DNA from: Bacteroidales bacterium Bact_07
GTDB taxonomy: Bacteria; Bacteroidota; Bacteroidia; Bacteroidales; Tenuifilaceae
DNA: 17,608 nucleotides
Assembly: GCA_001603415.1 (NCBI GenBank)
Contig: LUYY01000043.1
Location: 1-17,608, forward strand
Direction: 5' to 3'
Below are positions 7,240-15,213 of this stretch, in pieces (the stretch's first letter is position 1; the number at the start of each line of letters is the position of its first letter). The notes beneath the pieces were generated by a model. That model was given only the letters and a program-made list of their open reading frames with translations, was not told where the DNA came from and ran no database searches. The position numbers were made by a program, and so were the translations under genes.

Positions 7240-8316
7240 ATGAAGTTACTGGACTGGTATATAATCCGAAAGTTTATTGGCACATACTTCTATGCCATAA
7301 TACTAATAGTTGGCATTGCAGTAATATTTGACCTTGCCGAGAAAATTGACGACTTTCTGGAGAAGGATGCCCCAATGTACGATATCATTTTCAGGTATTA
7401 CCTCAACTTTATACCCTACTTTGCCAACCTGTTCAGTTCCCTTTTCGTGTTCATTGCCGTTATTTTCTTCACTTCAAAAATGGCCTATAATACTGAGATT
7501 ATTGCCATCCTAAGCAGCGGTGTTAGCTTTAAGCGTATGTTATACCCCTACTTTATCTCCGCAACAATAATTGCCATTTTCTCATTTGTGCTCAATAGCT
7601 TTATAATTCCACCCGCCAATGCTGTAAGGTTAGACTTTGAGAACAAGTACATCAAACGACCCTATGTTAATACCGACAGGAACATACATCGACAGGTACG
7701 TCCGGGAATGTTTGTTTTCATGCGCTCATTCAACACTTACAACAACACCGCCTACAACCTTTCCATTGAAAAATTTGATGGGAATAAGCTGGTATCGAAA
7801 CTCATAGCCGATAATGCACAGTGGGATTCCACCAAGGAGAAATGGACTATAAACCGCTACTACATCCGTAATTATACTGACAGTGGCGAAGAAATTATCA
7901 AAGGCGATAAAATTGATAGCACGTTCTACCTCACCCCATCCGACTTCAACCAGAGGTTGAAGATCATTGAAACCATGAACCTGTTTCAGCTAAACGATTT
8001 TATAGCGGAACAAAAGCTCCAGGGCGCCGATACCATTGAATACCTGCTAATTGAAAAGCATGGGCGATTTGCCTACCCCTTTTCGGTGTTCATTCTTACC
8101 CTGATTGGCGTATCGCTTTCATCGCGAAAGGTACGCGGTGGCATAGGCCTGCATATTGGACTGGGGCTGGCGCTGAGCTTCTCGTATATCCTATTCATGC
8201 GATTTTCAACCATGTTTGCCGTTGGCGGACATCTACCACCAGCCATCTCGGTATGGGTTCCCAACTTCCTGTTTGCAATCATAGCAGTGGGTCTTTACAG
8301 GATGGCACCCAAGTAA
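7240..8316 (+). CDS. LptF/LptG-family permease (YjgP/YjgQ), lipopolysaccharide export
   Basis: The 358-residue inner-membrane protein is of the type that pairs in the LptB2FG ABC transporter, which pulls LPS from the inner membrane to the LptC/A/D bridge. It begins with the family's DWYIIRKFIGTY amphipathic start. Three helices follow in the first ~125 residues (about 13-31, 58-78, 103-122), then a ~150-residue periplasmic beta-jellyroll-like region (about 125-275) and three C-terminal helices (about 277-293, 300-325, 333-353). That is the LptF/G layout. LptF versus LptG cannot be settled from this sequence; Bacteroidota carry more than one paralogue. It follows tgt by 9 bases and ends before a strong terminator. 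The tgt-lpt pairing is a recurring Bacteroidota neighbourhood in my memory. Confidence 0.9.
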   Translation: MKLLDWYIIRKFIGTYFYAIILIVGIAVIFDLAEKIDDFLEKDAPMYDIIFRYYLNFIPYFANLFSSLFVFIAVIFFTSKMAYNTEIIAILSSGVSFKRMLYPYFISATIIAIFSFVLNSFIIPPANAVRLDFENKYIKRPYVNTDRNIHRQVRPGMFVFMRSFNTYNNTAYNLSIEKFDGNKLVSKLIADNAQWDSTKEKWTINRYYIRNYTDSGEEIIKGDKIDSTFYLTPSDFNQRLKIIETMNLFQLNDFIAEQKLQGADTIEYLLIEKHGRFAYPFSVFILTLIGVSLSSRKVRGGIGLHIGLGLALSFSYILFMRFSTMFAVGGHLPPAISVWVPNFLFAIIAVGLYRMAPK

Positions 8317-8373
8317 ACATTAAACAGGTGTTTACTGGTGTAGGATTTTGATATTTAGGCTAATACATTATAG

Positions 8374-8402
8374 CGGGTCGAAAAAAACGGCCCGTTTCTT
8401 TT
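8374..8402 (+). terminator. Terminator of the tgt-lpt unit
   Basis: A 7-bp stem (CGGGTCG against CGGCCCG, one G:T pair) closes a 7-A loop and is followed by TTTCTTTT. It lies 57 bases after the permease stop; the T-run overlaps the next gene's -7 box. Confidence 0.85.
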
Positions 8403-8409
8403 ATATTTG
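8402..8409 (+). promoter_or_regulatory. -7 box for the carboxyltransferase-biotin carrier unit
   Basis: TATATTTG fully matches TAnnTTTG directly after the preceding terminator. The leader to the ATG at 8492 would be about 75 bases; no riboswitch-like fold was recognised in it. Confidence 0.55.
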
Positions 8410-8491
8410 CACCCAATTTCGTAACCTTGCACAAAACTTTACCACGATGCATGGTAATGGTGGCAAAAATTACTAACCAACAAAAACAGCT

Positions 8492-10036
8492 ATGCCTTTA
8501 AAAAACAAAATTGAAGAGCTAAAAAAACGCAAAGAGGAGGTTCTGCAGGGTGGAGGCGAACAAGCCGTTGCCAAGCAGGTTGCCATGGGTAAGCTCACTG
8601 CCCGTGAGCGTATTATTGCCCTCCTCGACGAGGACTCGTTCAACGAGTACGACATGTTCGTGGAGCACGATGCCCGCGACTTTGGGATGGATGGTAAGGT
8701 TCTACATGGCGATGGGGTTATTATTGGTACCGGAACCATTTTTGGTGCTCCTGTGGCGGTTTACGCTCAGGACTTTACCGTTGCCGGTGGTTCGCTGGGT
8801 TCAATGCACGCCCGTAAGATTACCAAAATCATGGATTACGCCCTCCGCATGCGTATCCCCCTAATCGGTATCAACGACTCAGGTGGTGCCCGTATCCAGG
8901 AAGGGGTTAACTCGCTTGCCGGTTACGGCGAAATATTCTGGCGAAATACCCTCTCAAGCGGTATTATTCCACAAATATCAGTAATCCTTGGCCCTTGCGC
9001 CGGTGGTGCAGTTTACTCCCCTGCCCTAACCGATTTTGTGTTTGTGGTCGATAAAATCTCAAAGATGTTCATCACTGGTCCCGAGGTTATCAAATCGGTT
9101 CTGGGCGAGGAAATCTCCCAGGAAGACCTTGGTGGCGCAAAGGTTCATGCCCAAATTACTGGCAACGCACATTTCTACGCTGAGAGCGAGTACGAGTGCT
9201 TTGAGCAAATCAAAAAACTTATCACCTACATTCCCTGGAACAATACCCGCAAGGCTCGCAGGTTTGAGCCCAAAGAACCAAAGGTAAACTTCAATATCGA
9301 GGATATTGTACCAGGCGATCCAAAGGAGCCCTACGATGTACGTGATGTTATCCGTGCCATTGCCGACGATTCCGATTTCTTCGAAATCCAGGAGAAGTGG
9401 GCTGCCAATATTGTTATTGGCTTTGGCCGACTGAATGGCGAAACCGTTGGCTTTGTGGCTAACCAGCCACTGGTTATGGCCGGTGTACTCGACGTTGACA
9501 GCTCCGACAAGGCTGCACGCTTTGTTCGTTACTGCGACGCATTCAACATTCCGCTGGTTACCCTGGTTGACCTACCCGGTTACCTACCCGGTATCGATCA
9601 GGAACATGCAGGCGTTATACGCCACGGAGCCAAGCTGCTTTACGCTTACAGCGAAGCAACCGTACCCAAAATGACAGTAATTCTGCGTAAAGCCTATGGT
9701 GGAGGCTATATAGCCATGAGTTCCCGCCACCTACGTGCCGATTTTGTATTTGCATGGCCAAGCGCTGAGATTGCCGTTATGGGCCCCGAGGGTGCCGCCA
9801 ACATCATCTTCCGCAAGGAGATTTCCGAAGCACCCGATCCGGAAGCTATGCGTCGCCAAAAAGTTGAAGAGTACAAGGAAAAGTTTGCTAACCCATACGT
9901 AGCCGCAGCCAAAGGCTATATCGATACCGTGATTGAACCGGCCGAAACCCGTAAACTGCTTCTGCATGCCCTTGAGGTTTCCAGTACTAAGGTAGCCGAC
10001 AGGCCCTTCAAGAAACATGGAATTCCTCCATTTTAA
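8492..10036 (+). CDS. Acyl-CoA carboxyltransferase (methylmalonyl-CoA decarboxylase alpha / propionyl-CoA carboxylase beta type)
   Basis: The 514-residue protein moves CO2 between biotin on a carrier protein and an acyl-CoA, propionyl-CoA/methylmalonyl-CoA being the likeliest pair. It has the two crotonase-like halves of the family. The N-terminal half has GKLTARERI (31-39), then DSGGARIQEGV from Asp129, forming an oxyanion hole, then CAGGAVYSPALTDF and KMFITGPEVI. The C-terminal half has LPGYLPGIDQEHAGVIRHGAK, KAYGGGYIAMSSRHL with the second oxyanion hole, and AWPSAEIAVMGPEGAANIIF. These segments resemble MmdA of sodium-pumping methylmalonyl-CoA decarboxylases and also PccB, and the two are hard to separate. 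Its carrier protein follows after 41 bases. No biotin carboxylase and no OadB/MmdB membrane subunit is adjacent, so its partner must lie elsewhere. In Bacteroidales this step belongs to propionate/succinate fermentation. No truncation is seen. Confidence 0.93.
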   Translation: MPLKNKIEELKKRKEEVLQGGGEQAVAKQVAMGKLTARERIIALLDEDSFNEYDMFVEHDARDFGMDGKVLHGDGVIIGTGTIFGAPVAVYAQDFTVAGGSLGSMHARKITKIMDYALRMRIPLIGINDSGGARIQEGVNSLAGYGEIFWRNTLSSGIIPQISVILGPCAGGAVYSPALTDFVFVVDKISKMFITGPEVIKSVLGEEISQEDLGGAKVHAQITGNAHFYAESEYECFEQIKKLITYIPWNNTRKARRFEPKEPKVNFNIEDIVPGDPKEPYDVRDVIRAIADDSDFFEIQEKWAANIVIGFGRLNGETVGFVANQPLVMAGVLDVDSSDKAARFVRYCDAFNIPLVTLVDLPGYLPGIDQEHAGVIRHGAKLLYAYSEATVPKMTVILRKAYGGGYIAMSSRHLRADFVFAWPSAEIAVMGPEGAANIIFRKEISEAPDPEAMRRQKVEEYKEKFANPYVAAAKGYIDTVIEPAETRKLLLHALEVSSTKVADRPFKKHGIPPF

Positions 10037-10077
10037 TCAACCCAACAATCCTTTTGTAAACTAAAAAACTTGTAGCT

Positions 10078-10311
10078 ATGATACATCCAAAACTCGACGA
10101 TAAGAACGTTACGGCCTTTATACCCGGAACCATTATTGATGTAAAGGTTAAAAAGGGTCAGGAGGTTAAGCAAGGCGATGTGCTGGTGATACTTGACGCC
10201 ATGAAGATGCACAACCGCCTGATAGCCCCCTCGGCCGGGAAAGTGAAAGAGGTTAAGGTAAAACCCGGCGACAGGGTTAGCAAAGGCGCCCTGCTGGTAA
10301 GCATTGAGTAA
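10078..10311 (+). CDS. Minimal biotin carboxyl carrier protein (biotinyl/lipoyl attachment domain only)
   Basis: At 77 residues this is almost only the biotinyl domain, without the Pro/Ala-rich linker or N-terminal extension of typical AccB or MmdC proteins. The biotinylation motif is DAMKM with Lys43 as acceptor, preceded by IPGTIIDVKVKKGQEVKQGDVL and followed by APSAGKVKEVKVKPGDRV, the usual symmetric beta-hammerhead. It carries carboxyl-biotin between the carboxyltransferase encoded just upstream and either a biotin carboxylase or a decarboxylase pump. It sits 41 bases after the carboxyltransferase stop, in the same transcription unit, with a strong terminator 18 bases after its own stop. 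Any further subunits would be encoded elsewhere. The call is firm; which complex it serves is open. Confidence 0.93.
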   Translation: MIHPKLDDKNVTAFIPGTIIDVKVKKGQEVKQGDVLVILDAMKMHNRLIAPSAGKVKEVKVKPGDRVSKGALLVSIE

Positions 10312-10329
10312 AAAACCGATTCTAAGCAT

Positions 10330-10358
10330 AAAAAACCTCCGCAATGCGGAGGTTTTTT
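10330..10358 (+). terminator. Strong terminator after the biotin carrier gene
   Basis: A 7-bp GC-rich stem (CCTCCGC against GCGGAGG) has a 3-base loop, flanked by six A and six T that extend the stem and supply the U-tract. It marks the end of the housekeeping block; everything after it is more AT-rich. Confidence 0.92.
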
Positions 10359-10735
10359 GTTACGGAAAGGGCGTTATTCAAAAACCGTTATGCATTTTAC
10401 GCAAGGCGATATAAACTATAAAAACAAAGTGGCTGGTTAATGAATTTAATTTTTTACTACTTTAGTTACATGAAACAGGGCTAGTTCCAATCATAGCTAT
10501 ACACTTAATCATAGGTGTATTAGTATAATTCTTAAGGATATGAACTAATAAACTGTAAACAAAAAAATAGAAGTGAACAAATAACGAAACGACAATGATA
10601 AAAATTTTCCCACACATATGACGCATTTGATTTCTACAAGCACTAAAGCAAGCCTATAGCTAAACCAAAAGAACCTTTTTTACTAATTCACTCATAAAAA
10701 CCGTATTTTGTACTATTAAATTATTAAGAGATAAA
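10359..10735. other. 377-base gene-free stretch at the left edge of the RM locus
   Basis: No open frame with coding character, tRNA end or transposon end was recognised. It is AT-rich and holds a weak inverted repeat (ATACAC at 10499-10504 with GTGTAT at 10515-10520). Near the hsdR start is a TATTTTG at 10704-10710, one base shorter than the TAnnTTTG box, 25 bases before the hsdR ATG; it may be the hsdR promoter. The fall in GC begins here, so one border of an acquired segment may lie in this stretch. Confidence 0.5.
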
Positions 10736-13700
10736 ATGACCTTTAATGAAGATTCAAGAGTAAAAATTCCTGCTATCGTGCATTTGACACGATTGGGATT
10801 TACTTATGTTCCAAAGTCTGGCATTACAAATCTTCATGCAGACACAAATATTTTCAAAGACCTGTTCAAACAAGGTCTTTCAAAGATTAACGGAACTGAA
10901 TATTCGGACAGTGAAATTGAAACTTTCCTTTCTGAAATCAATATCCAGCTGGACAATTCAGACCTTGGAAAAGCATTTTATAAAAGCTTGCAAGGTGACT
11001 TTGCCTGCAAATTGATTGACTTAGAAAATTTCGACAACAACCTTTTTCATGTTGTAACCGAACTGACTTACAAAAATGACGAAGAAGAATTCCGACCTGA
11101 CATCATTTTATTGATTAACGGAATGCCTTTGGCTTTCATTGAAGTAAAGAAACCTAATAACCGTGAAGGAATTTTAGCGGAACGGAACAGAATCAACACA
11201 CGATTCAAAAATCCGAAATTCAAAAAGTTCATGAACATTACTCAGTTGTTGGTTTTCTCCAACAATCAAGAGTATGACGAAGAAAACATCACACCGATTC
11301 AGGGAGCATTTTACGCAACACCCGACCCTGAACAAGTAAACTTCAACTGTTTCAGAGAAGAAGACAATTCAGTAATTCATAATGTTCCGCAAGAGGACAG
11401 CGAAATAGAGAAACAAATACTGCTCGACAATAACATTGTTTCCATTCTTGGAACTAAGGAGTATGAAACGGCAAAAGGTCCAAACTCTCCTACTAACCGT
11501 ATCATAACATCACTATTCAGCAGACAACGTTTAAAAATATTGCTTCGTTATGGCTTTGCTTATGTGAACACCGTTAACAATGGAATAACAAAGATTGAAA
11601 AGCACATCATGCGGTATCCGCAGTTGTTTGCAACTTTAGCTATTGAGAAAAAATTAATAGCAGGAGTAAAAAAAGGAATCATATGGCATACACAAGGAAG
11701 CGGCAAAACAGCTTTGGCATACTATAATGTAAATTACCTGAAAGACTATTATCAAAAGCAAAATGTAATAGCCAAGTTCTATTTTGTGGTCGACCGTTTG
11801 GACTTAGCCACACAAGCCAAAAACGAATTTGAAGCAAGGGGATTGAAAGTCGATATGGTTAGTTCCAAAGAGGACTTCATAAAAAACATTAAAACTGCAG
11901 GAGCAACCTCAGGAAACACAGGTGCACAAACCATAACCGTTGTAAACATTCATAAGTTTTCTGCTGAATCCATCTCAAAAGTTTCTGATTACGATTTGAA
12001 CATTCAACGAATTTATTTTTTAGATGAAGTTCACCGAAGTTATAATCCACAGGGTTCTTTTCTTTCAAACCTAATTGCTTCCGATCGTAATGCTGTTTTA
12101 ATAGGTTTAACTGGTACTCCTATCATTTCCAAAGAATATAAAAGCAAGGATATTTTTGGGGATTATATTCATAAATACTTTTACAATCAATCCATTGCGG
12201 ATGGCTATACGCTGAAACTTATAAGGGAAGCCATTGAAACCAAATTCAAAGCTGAAATCAATCAGGTGTATGATGAAATTGTGAAGCAAGGCGAGTTCAC
12301 CAAAAGCCAAATTTTTGCTCATCCCAAATTTGTTGAGCCATTGGTTGATTACATCATTACTGACTTCAAAAAAAGCAGAGTGTTGCACAACGACCAAAGT
12401 ATTGGGGGAATGATTGTTTGCGACACTTCTGACCAGGCGAAAATGATTTTTGCTGAAATTCAGAAATACAATGAACGTCTGGGAGCCCAACAGAAAGTAT
12501 ACCATGAACCACAAACTGATTACTACATCGCAGCTGAATCGGGAGTGGGCTATCTAACACCTGAGTTGGCTCCAATTTCAATTGCTTTAATACTGCATGA
12601 TATAGACACCAAAGAAATCCGCAAGGAACATCAAACCGATTTCAAACAAGGAAAAATTGATTTGTTGGTGGTTTACAATATGCTACTTACCGGTTTTGAT
12701 GCCAAACGACTGAAAAAATTGTATCTGACCCGCGTTGTGAAAGAACACAATCTTTTACAGACACTAACAAGGGTAAACCGACCTTATAAGAATTTTAAAT
12801 ACGGCTATGTGGTTGACTTTGCCGACATTCGCAAAGAATTTGATAAAACCAACAAGGAGTATTTCAAAGAATTACAGGAAGAATTGGGCGATGAAACTAA
12901 GAACTACTCCAACCTTTTCAAATCTGCCGAAGAAATAGACAAGGAAATTCAGGAAATCAAAGAAAAGCTATTTCTTTATGACTTTTCTAATATAGAAGAA
13001 TTTCAAAAAATTGTAAGCCAGATAACTGACAAAAAGGAAATTATCGAACTGAAAAAGTGTTTGGAGAACTTAAAAAGCTTATACAACATCATCAAAATAA
13101 TGGGTTACACTGAACTGTTAGACAAATTCTCATTTGACAGGGTGAACAAGTTGTATAATGAAGTGGCAAACCGTATTGATATCCTTAACCTGAAAGAGAA
13201 TTTAGAAAACGCAGCGGACAATACAAATCTTTTGAATTTAGCACTTGAAAACATGCAGTTTACATTCAGGAAAATTGCTACGCATGAATTGCAAATTGCC
13301 GATAAATTCAGAAGCGAACTGGAAAGAACAAGAAAAGAGTTAGAGAGAAATTTTGATAAAAAAGACCCGAAATTTATATCTCTTTTTGAAGAGCTAAAAA
13401 GGCTTTTCAAGAAAAAGAACATTGAAGAATTAACATCTGAGGAGATGGATGAGGCTATCAATGATTTGAAAAAGATTTACGAACAAGCCAATGCGCTTAA
13501 CAATAAAGATGCAATGCTGGCCGCCAAATATGAGAACGACATCAAATTTGCCCGCATTCACAAACGCATCAAGGAACAAAACATGAATGTACTGAACAGC
13601 GATTTAGCATTACATGAAACTTTGATTTTCATTAAACATGAAACCGACAAAACAGTAGTAAACAATCAGGCAATACTTAACAACCCGGATTATTTTGCCG

Positions 13701-13819
13701 AAATTACTAAACGTACCATTCTGGAAACATTGGAAAATAAAGGCATCCGTGACCTGAATGTAGTTCGATTTTTCAACAACGCTGTAGTAAACGAATATTT
13801 CTATCAAAGAGCCATATAA
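10736..13819 (+). CDS. hsdR: Type I restriction endonuclease, R (motor/nuclease) subunit
   Basis: The 1027-residue subunit gives a type I RM complex its ATP-driven DNA translocation and cleavage. The N-terminal HsdR_N nuclease has Asp122 in FRPDI and the Glu136-x-Lys138 pair in IEVKK, a complete PD-(D/E)xK site. Superfamily 2 helicase motifs follow in order: Walker A QGSGKT with Lys324, the DEVH box at 430-433, LTGTP as motif III about 25 residues later, and in the second RecA domain LLTGFDA and QTLTRVNRPY as motifs V and VI. The C-terminal ~300 residues are highly charged and helical, as in EcoR124I-like subunits that dock on the M2S core. Length is normal and nothing is broken. The gene is visibly more AT-rich than the housekeeping block. 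The transposase gene starts two bases after its stop. Confidence 0.96.
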   Translation: MTFNEDSRVKIPAIVHLTRLGFTYVPKSGITNLHADTNIFKDLFKQGLSKINGTEYSDSEIETFLSEINIQLDNSDLGKAFYKSLQGDFACKLIDLENFDNNLFHVVTELTYKNDEEEFRPDIILLINGMPLAFIEVKKPNNREGILAERNRINTRFKNPKFKKFMNITQLLVFSNNQEYDEENITPIQGAFYATPDPEQVNFNCFREEDNSVIHNVPQEDSEIEKQILLDNNIVSILGTKEYETAKGPNSPTNRIITSLFSRQRLKILLRYGFAYVNTVNNGITKIEKHIMRYPQLFATLAIEKKLIAGVKKGIIWHTQGSGKTALAYYNVNYLKDYYQKQNVIAKFYFVVDRLDLATQAKNEFEARGLKVDMVSSKEDFIKNIKTAGATSGNTGAQTITVVNIHKFSAESISKVSDYDLNIQRIYFLDEVHRSYNPQGSFLSNLIASDRNAVLIGLTGTPIISKEYKSKDIFGDYIHKYFYNQSIADGYTLKLIREAIETKFKAEINQVYDEIVKQGEFTKSQIFAHPKFVEPLVDYIITDFKKSRVLHNDQSIGGMIVCDTSDQAKMIFAEIQKYNERLGAQQKVYHEPQTDYYIAAESGVGYLTPELAPISIALILHDIDTKEIRKEHQTDFKQGKIDLLVVYNMLLTGFDAKRLKKLYLTRVVKEHNLLQTLTRVNRPYKNFKYGYVVDFADIRKEFDKTNKEYFKELQEELGDETKNYSNLFKSAEEIDKEIQEIKEKLFLYDFSNIEEFQKIVSQITDKKEIIELKKCLENLKSLYNIIKIMGYTELLDKFSFDRVNKLYNEVANRIDILNLKENLENAADNTNLLNLALENMQFTFRKIATHELQIADKFRSELERTRKELERNFDKKDPKFISLFEELKRLFKKKNIEELTSEEMDEAINDLKKIYEQANALNNKDAMLAAKYENDIKFARIHKRIKEQNMNVLNSDLALHETLIFIKHETDKTVVNNQAILNNPDYFAEITKRTILETLENKGIRDLNVVRFFNNAVVNEYFYQRAI

Positions 13820-13821
13820 AT

Positions 13822-14283
13822 ATGCCAGGAACATTTTCTCAGATATATATTCAAATTATTTTTGCAGTTAAAGGCAGAGGAAGCTTAATTTATTCTGATT
13901 GGGAAGAAAGATTGTATCAATACATTACTGGAATTGTAAGGGGAAAAGAACAGAAAATGATTGCTATTAATGGAATGCCAGACCATATTCATATTTTTAT
14001 TGGTATGAAACCATCTTGTTGCCTATCAGATTTAGTGAGAGAGATTAAAAAGGCATCAAACGAGTTTATAAATGAAAATAAACTCTCCAATTTCAGATTT
14101 AGTTGGCAGGAAGGATACGGTGCATTTTCATATAGCCATTCGCAAATTGATAATGTTGTTAAATATATAATGAATCAGAAACAACATCATCGAAAAGTGA
14201 GTTTCCGAGAAGAATATGTTGATTTTTTGAAAAAATTTGAAATTGAACATGATGATAAATTTTTATTTGAATGGGTTAAATAA
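13822..14283 (+). CDS. IS200/REP-associated-type tyrosine (Y1 HUH) transposase
   Basis: The 153-residue Y1-type single-strand transposase has an intact active site: HUH motif His55-Ile-His57 in PDHIHIF, catalytic Tyr115 in VVKYIMNQ, and Gln119 four residues on, the metal-ligand position of IS608-type enzymes. The conserved QEGYGAFSYSHSQ and NQKQHHRKVSFREEY stretches are those of the IS200-like/RAYT group annotated in many Bacteroidota. Such enzymes recognise and cut short DNA hairpins in single strands. It lies inside the RM operon, two bases after the hsdR stop, and its stop is followed at once by a hairpin array with a 135-bp period. No accessory tnpB and no left-end hairpin or separate promoter is seen. 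This fits a REP-associated transposase with its hairpin repeats better than an ordinary insertion sequence. It is low in GC. Activity is inferred only from the intact motifs. Confidence 0.9.
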   Translation: MPGTFSQIYIQIIFAVKGRGSLIYSDWEERLYQYITGIVRGKEQKMIAINGMPDHIHIFIGMKPSCCLSDLVREIKKASNEFINENKLSNFRFSWQEGYGAFSYSHSQIDNVVKYIMNQKQHHRKVSFREEYVDFLKKFEIEHDDKFLFEWVK

Positions 14284-15213
14284 TGTGATACCGAAGGTAT
14301 CAAAGATTTATAGAAAATATATCATTCATCCATCTACGACCCCTGCGGGGTCGCACCATTTCGCATATCAAATTTTCTATAAACCAGAAACCCCTTCGGG
14401 ATTAGATGATGATGTAGCCCTAATGTCGAAAACATCAAAGGTCTATAGCATTAACGATAACCAAACATCTACGACCCCTGCGGGGTCGCACCATTTCGCA
14501 TATCAAATTTTCTATAAACCTGTAATCCCTTCGGGATTAGATGATGATGTAGCCCTAATGTCGAAAACATCAAAGGTCTATAGCATTAACGATAACCAAA
14601 CATCTACGACCCCTGCGGGGTCGCACCATTTCGCATATCAAATTTTCTATAAACCTGAAACCCCTTCGGGATTAGATGATTATGTAGCCCCAATGCCGAA
14701 GGCATTAAAGGGCTATAGCATTAGCGACAATCAATTACCTACGACCCCTGCGGGATCGCACCATTTCGCATATCAAATTTTCTATAAACCTGTAATCCCT
14801 TCGGGATTAGATGATGATGTAGCCCTAATGTCGAAAACATCAAAGGTCTATAGCATTAACGATAACCAAACATCTACGACCCCTGCGGGATCGCACCATT
14901 TCGCATATCAAATTTTCTATAAACCAGAAACCCCTTCGGGATTAGATGATTATGTAGCCCCAATGCCGAAGGCATTAATGGTCTATAACTTTAGCGACAA
15001 TCGATTACCTACGATCCCTGCGGGGTCGTATTGCAAACCATATTGCATTACCTATAAACCTGAAATCTCTTCGGGATTAGATGACGATGTAGCCCTAATG
15101 CCGAAGGCATTAAAGGTCTATAACTTCAGCGACAATCGATTACCTACGACCCCTGCGGGGTCGCACAATAAACCCTATTGCAACACCTATCAACCTGCAA
15201 TCTCTTTGGGAAT
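14284..15213 (+). repeat. REP/BIME-like tandem hairpin array, exact 135-bp period (about 6.9 units)
   Basis: CTACGA starts recur at 14334, 14469, 14604, 14739, 14874, 15009 and 15144, always 135 bases apart; the GAA-loop hairpins extend the period back to 14287, four bases after the transposase stop. Each unit has three hairpins: A, CGACCCC-TGC-GGGGTCG preceded by CTA; B, TAATCCC-TTC-GGGATTA; C, AATGCC-GAA-GGCATT preceded by GTAGCCC and followed by AAAG. Units 2 and 4 differ by one base. Units 1, 2 and 4 share an identical second half, while 3 and 5 carry another version, so the units have been shuffled. Units 6 and 7, next to hsdM, are most diverged, and the last stops inside hairpin B. The array resembles REP/BIME elements linked to RAYT transposases. 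One forward frame is open throughout, but the variation follows hairpins rather than codons, so I do not call a protein. Confidence 0.9.
15178..15208 (+). promoter_or_regulatory. Candidate hsdM promoter made from the degenerate last repeat
   Basis: TTG at 15178-15180 and TCTCTTTG at 15201-15208 (7 of 8 to TAnnTTTG) are separated by 20 bases, the usual Bacteroidota spacing. The ATG of hsdM is 24 bases after the box. The other repeats read CTTCGGG here and lack the TTTG; the change from TTC to TTT in the last copy creates it. Confidence 0.35.

Noticed and set aside
10499..10520. Inverted repeat upstream of hsdR as an operator or attachment site
   Set aside because: Only six base pairs with a ten-base loop in AT-rich DNA; likely by chance, and no controller protein gene is nearby.
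14284..15213. CRISPR array
   Set aside because: The period is 135 bp with the whole unit repeated and no unique spacers; repeats carry three hairpins each and there are no cas genes.
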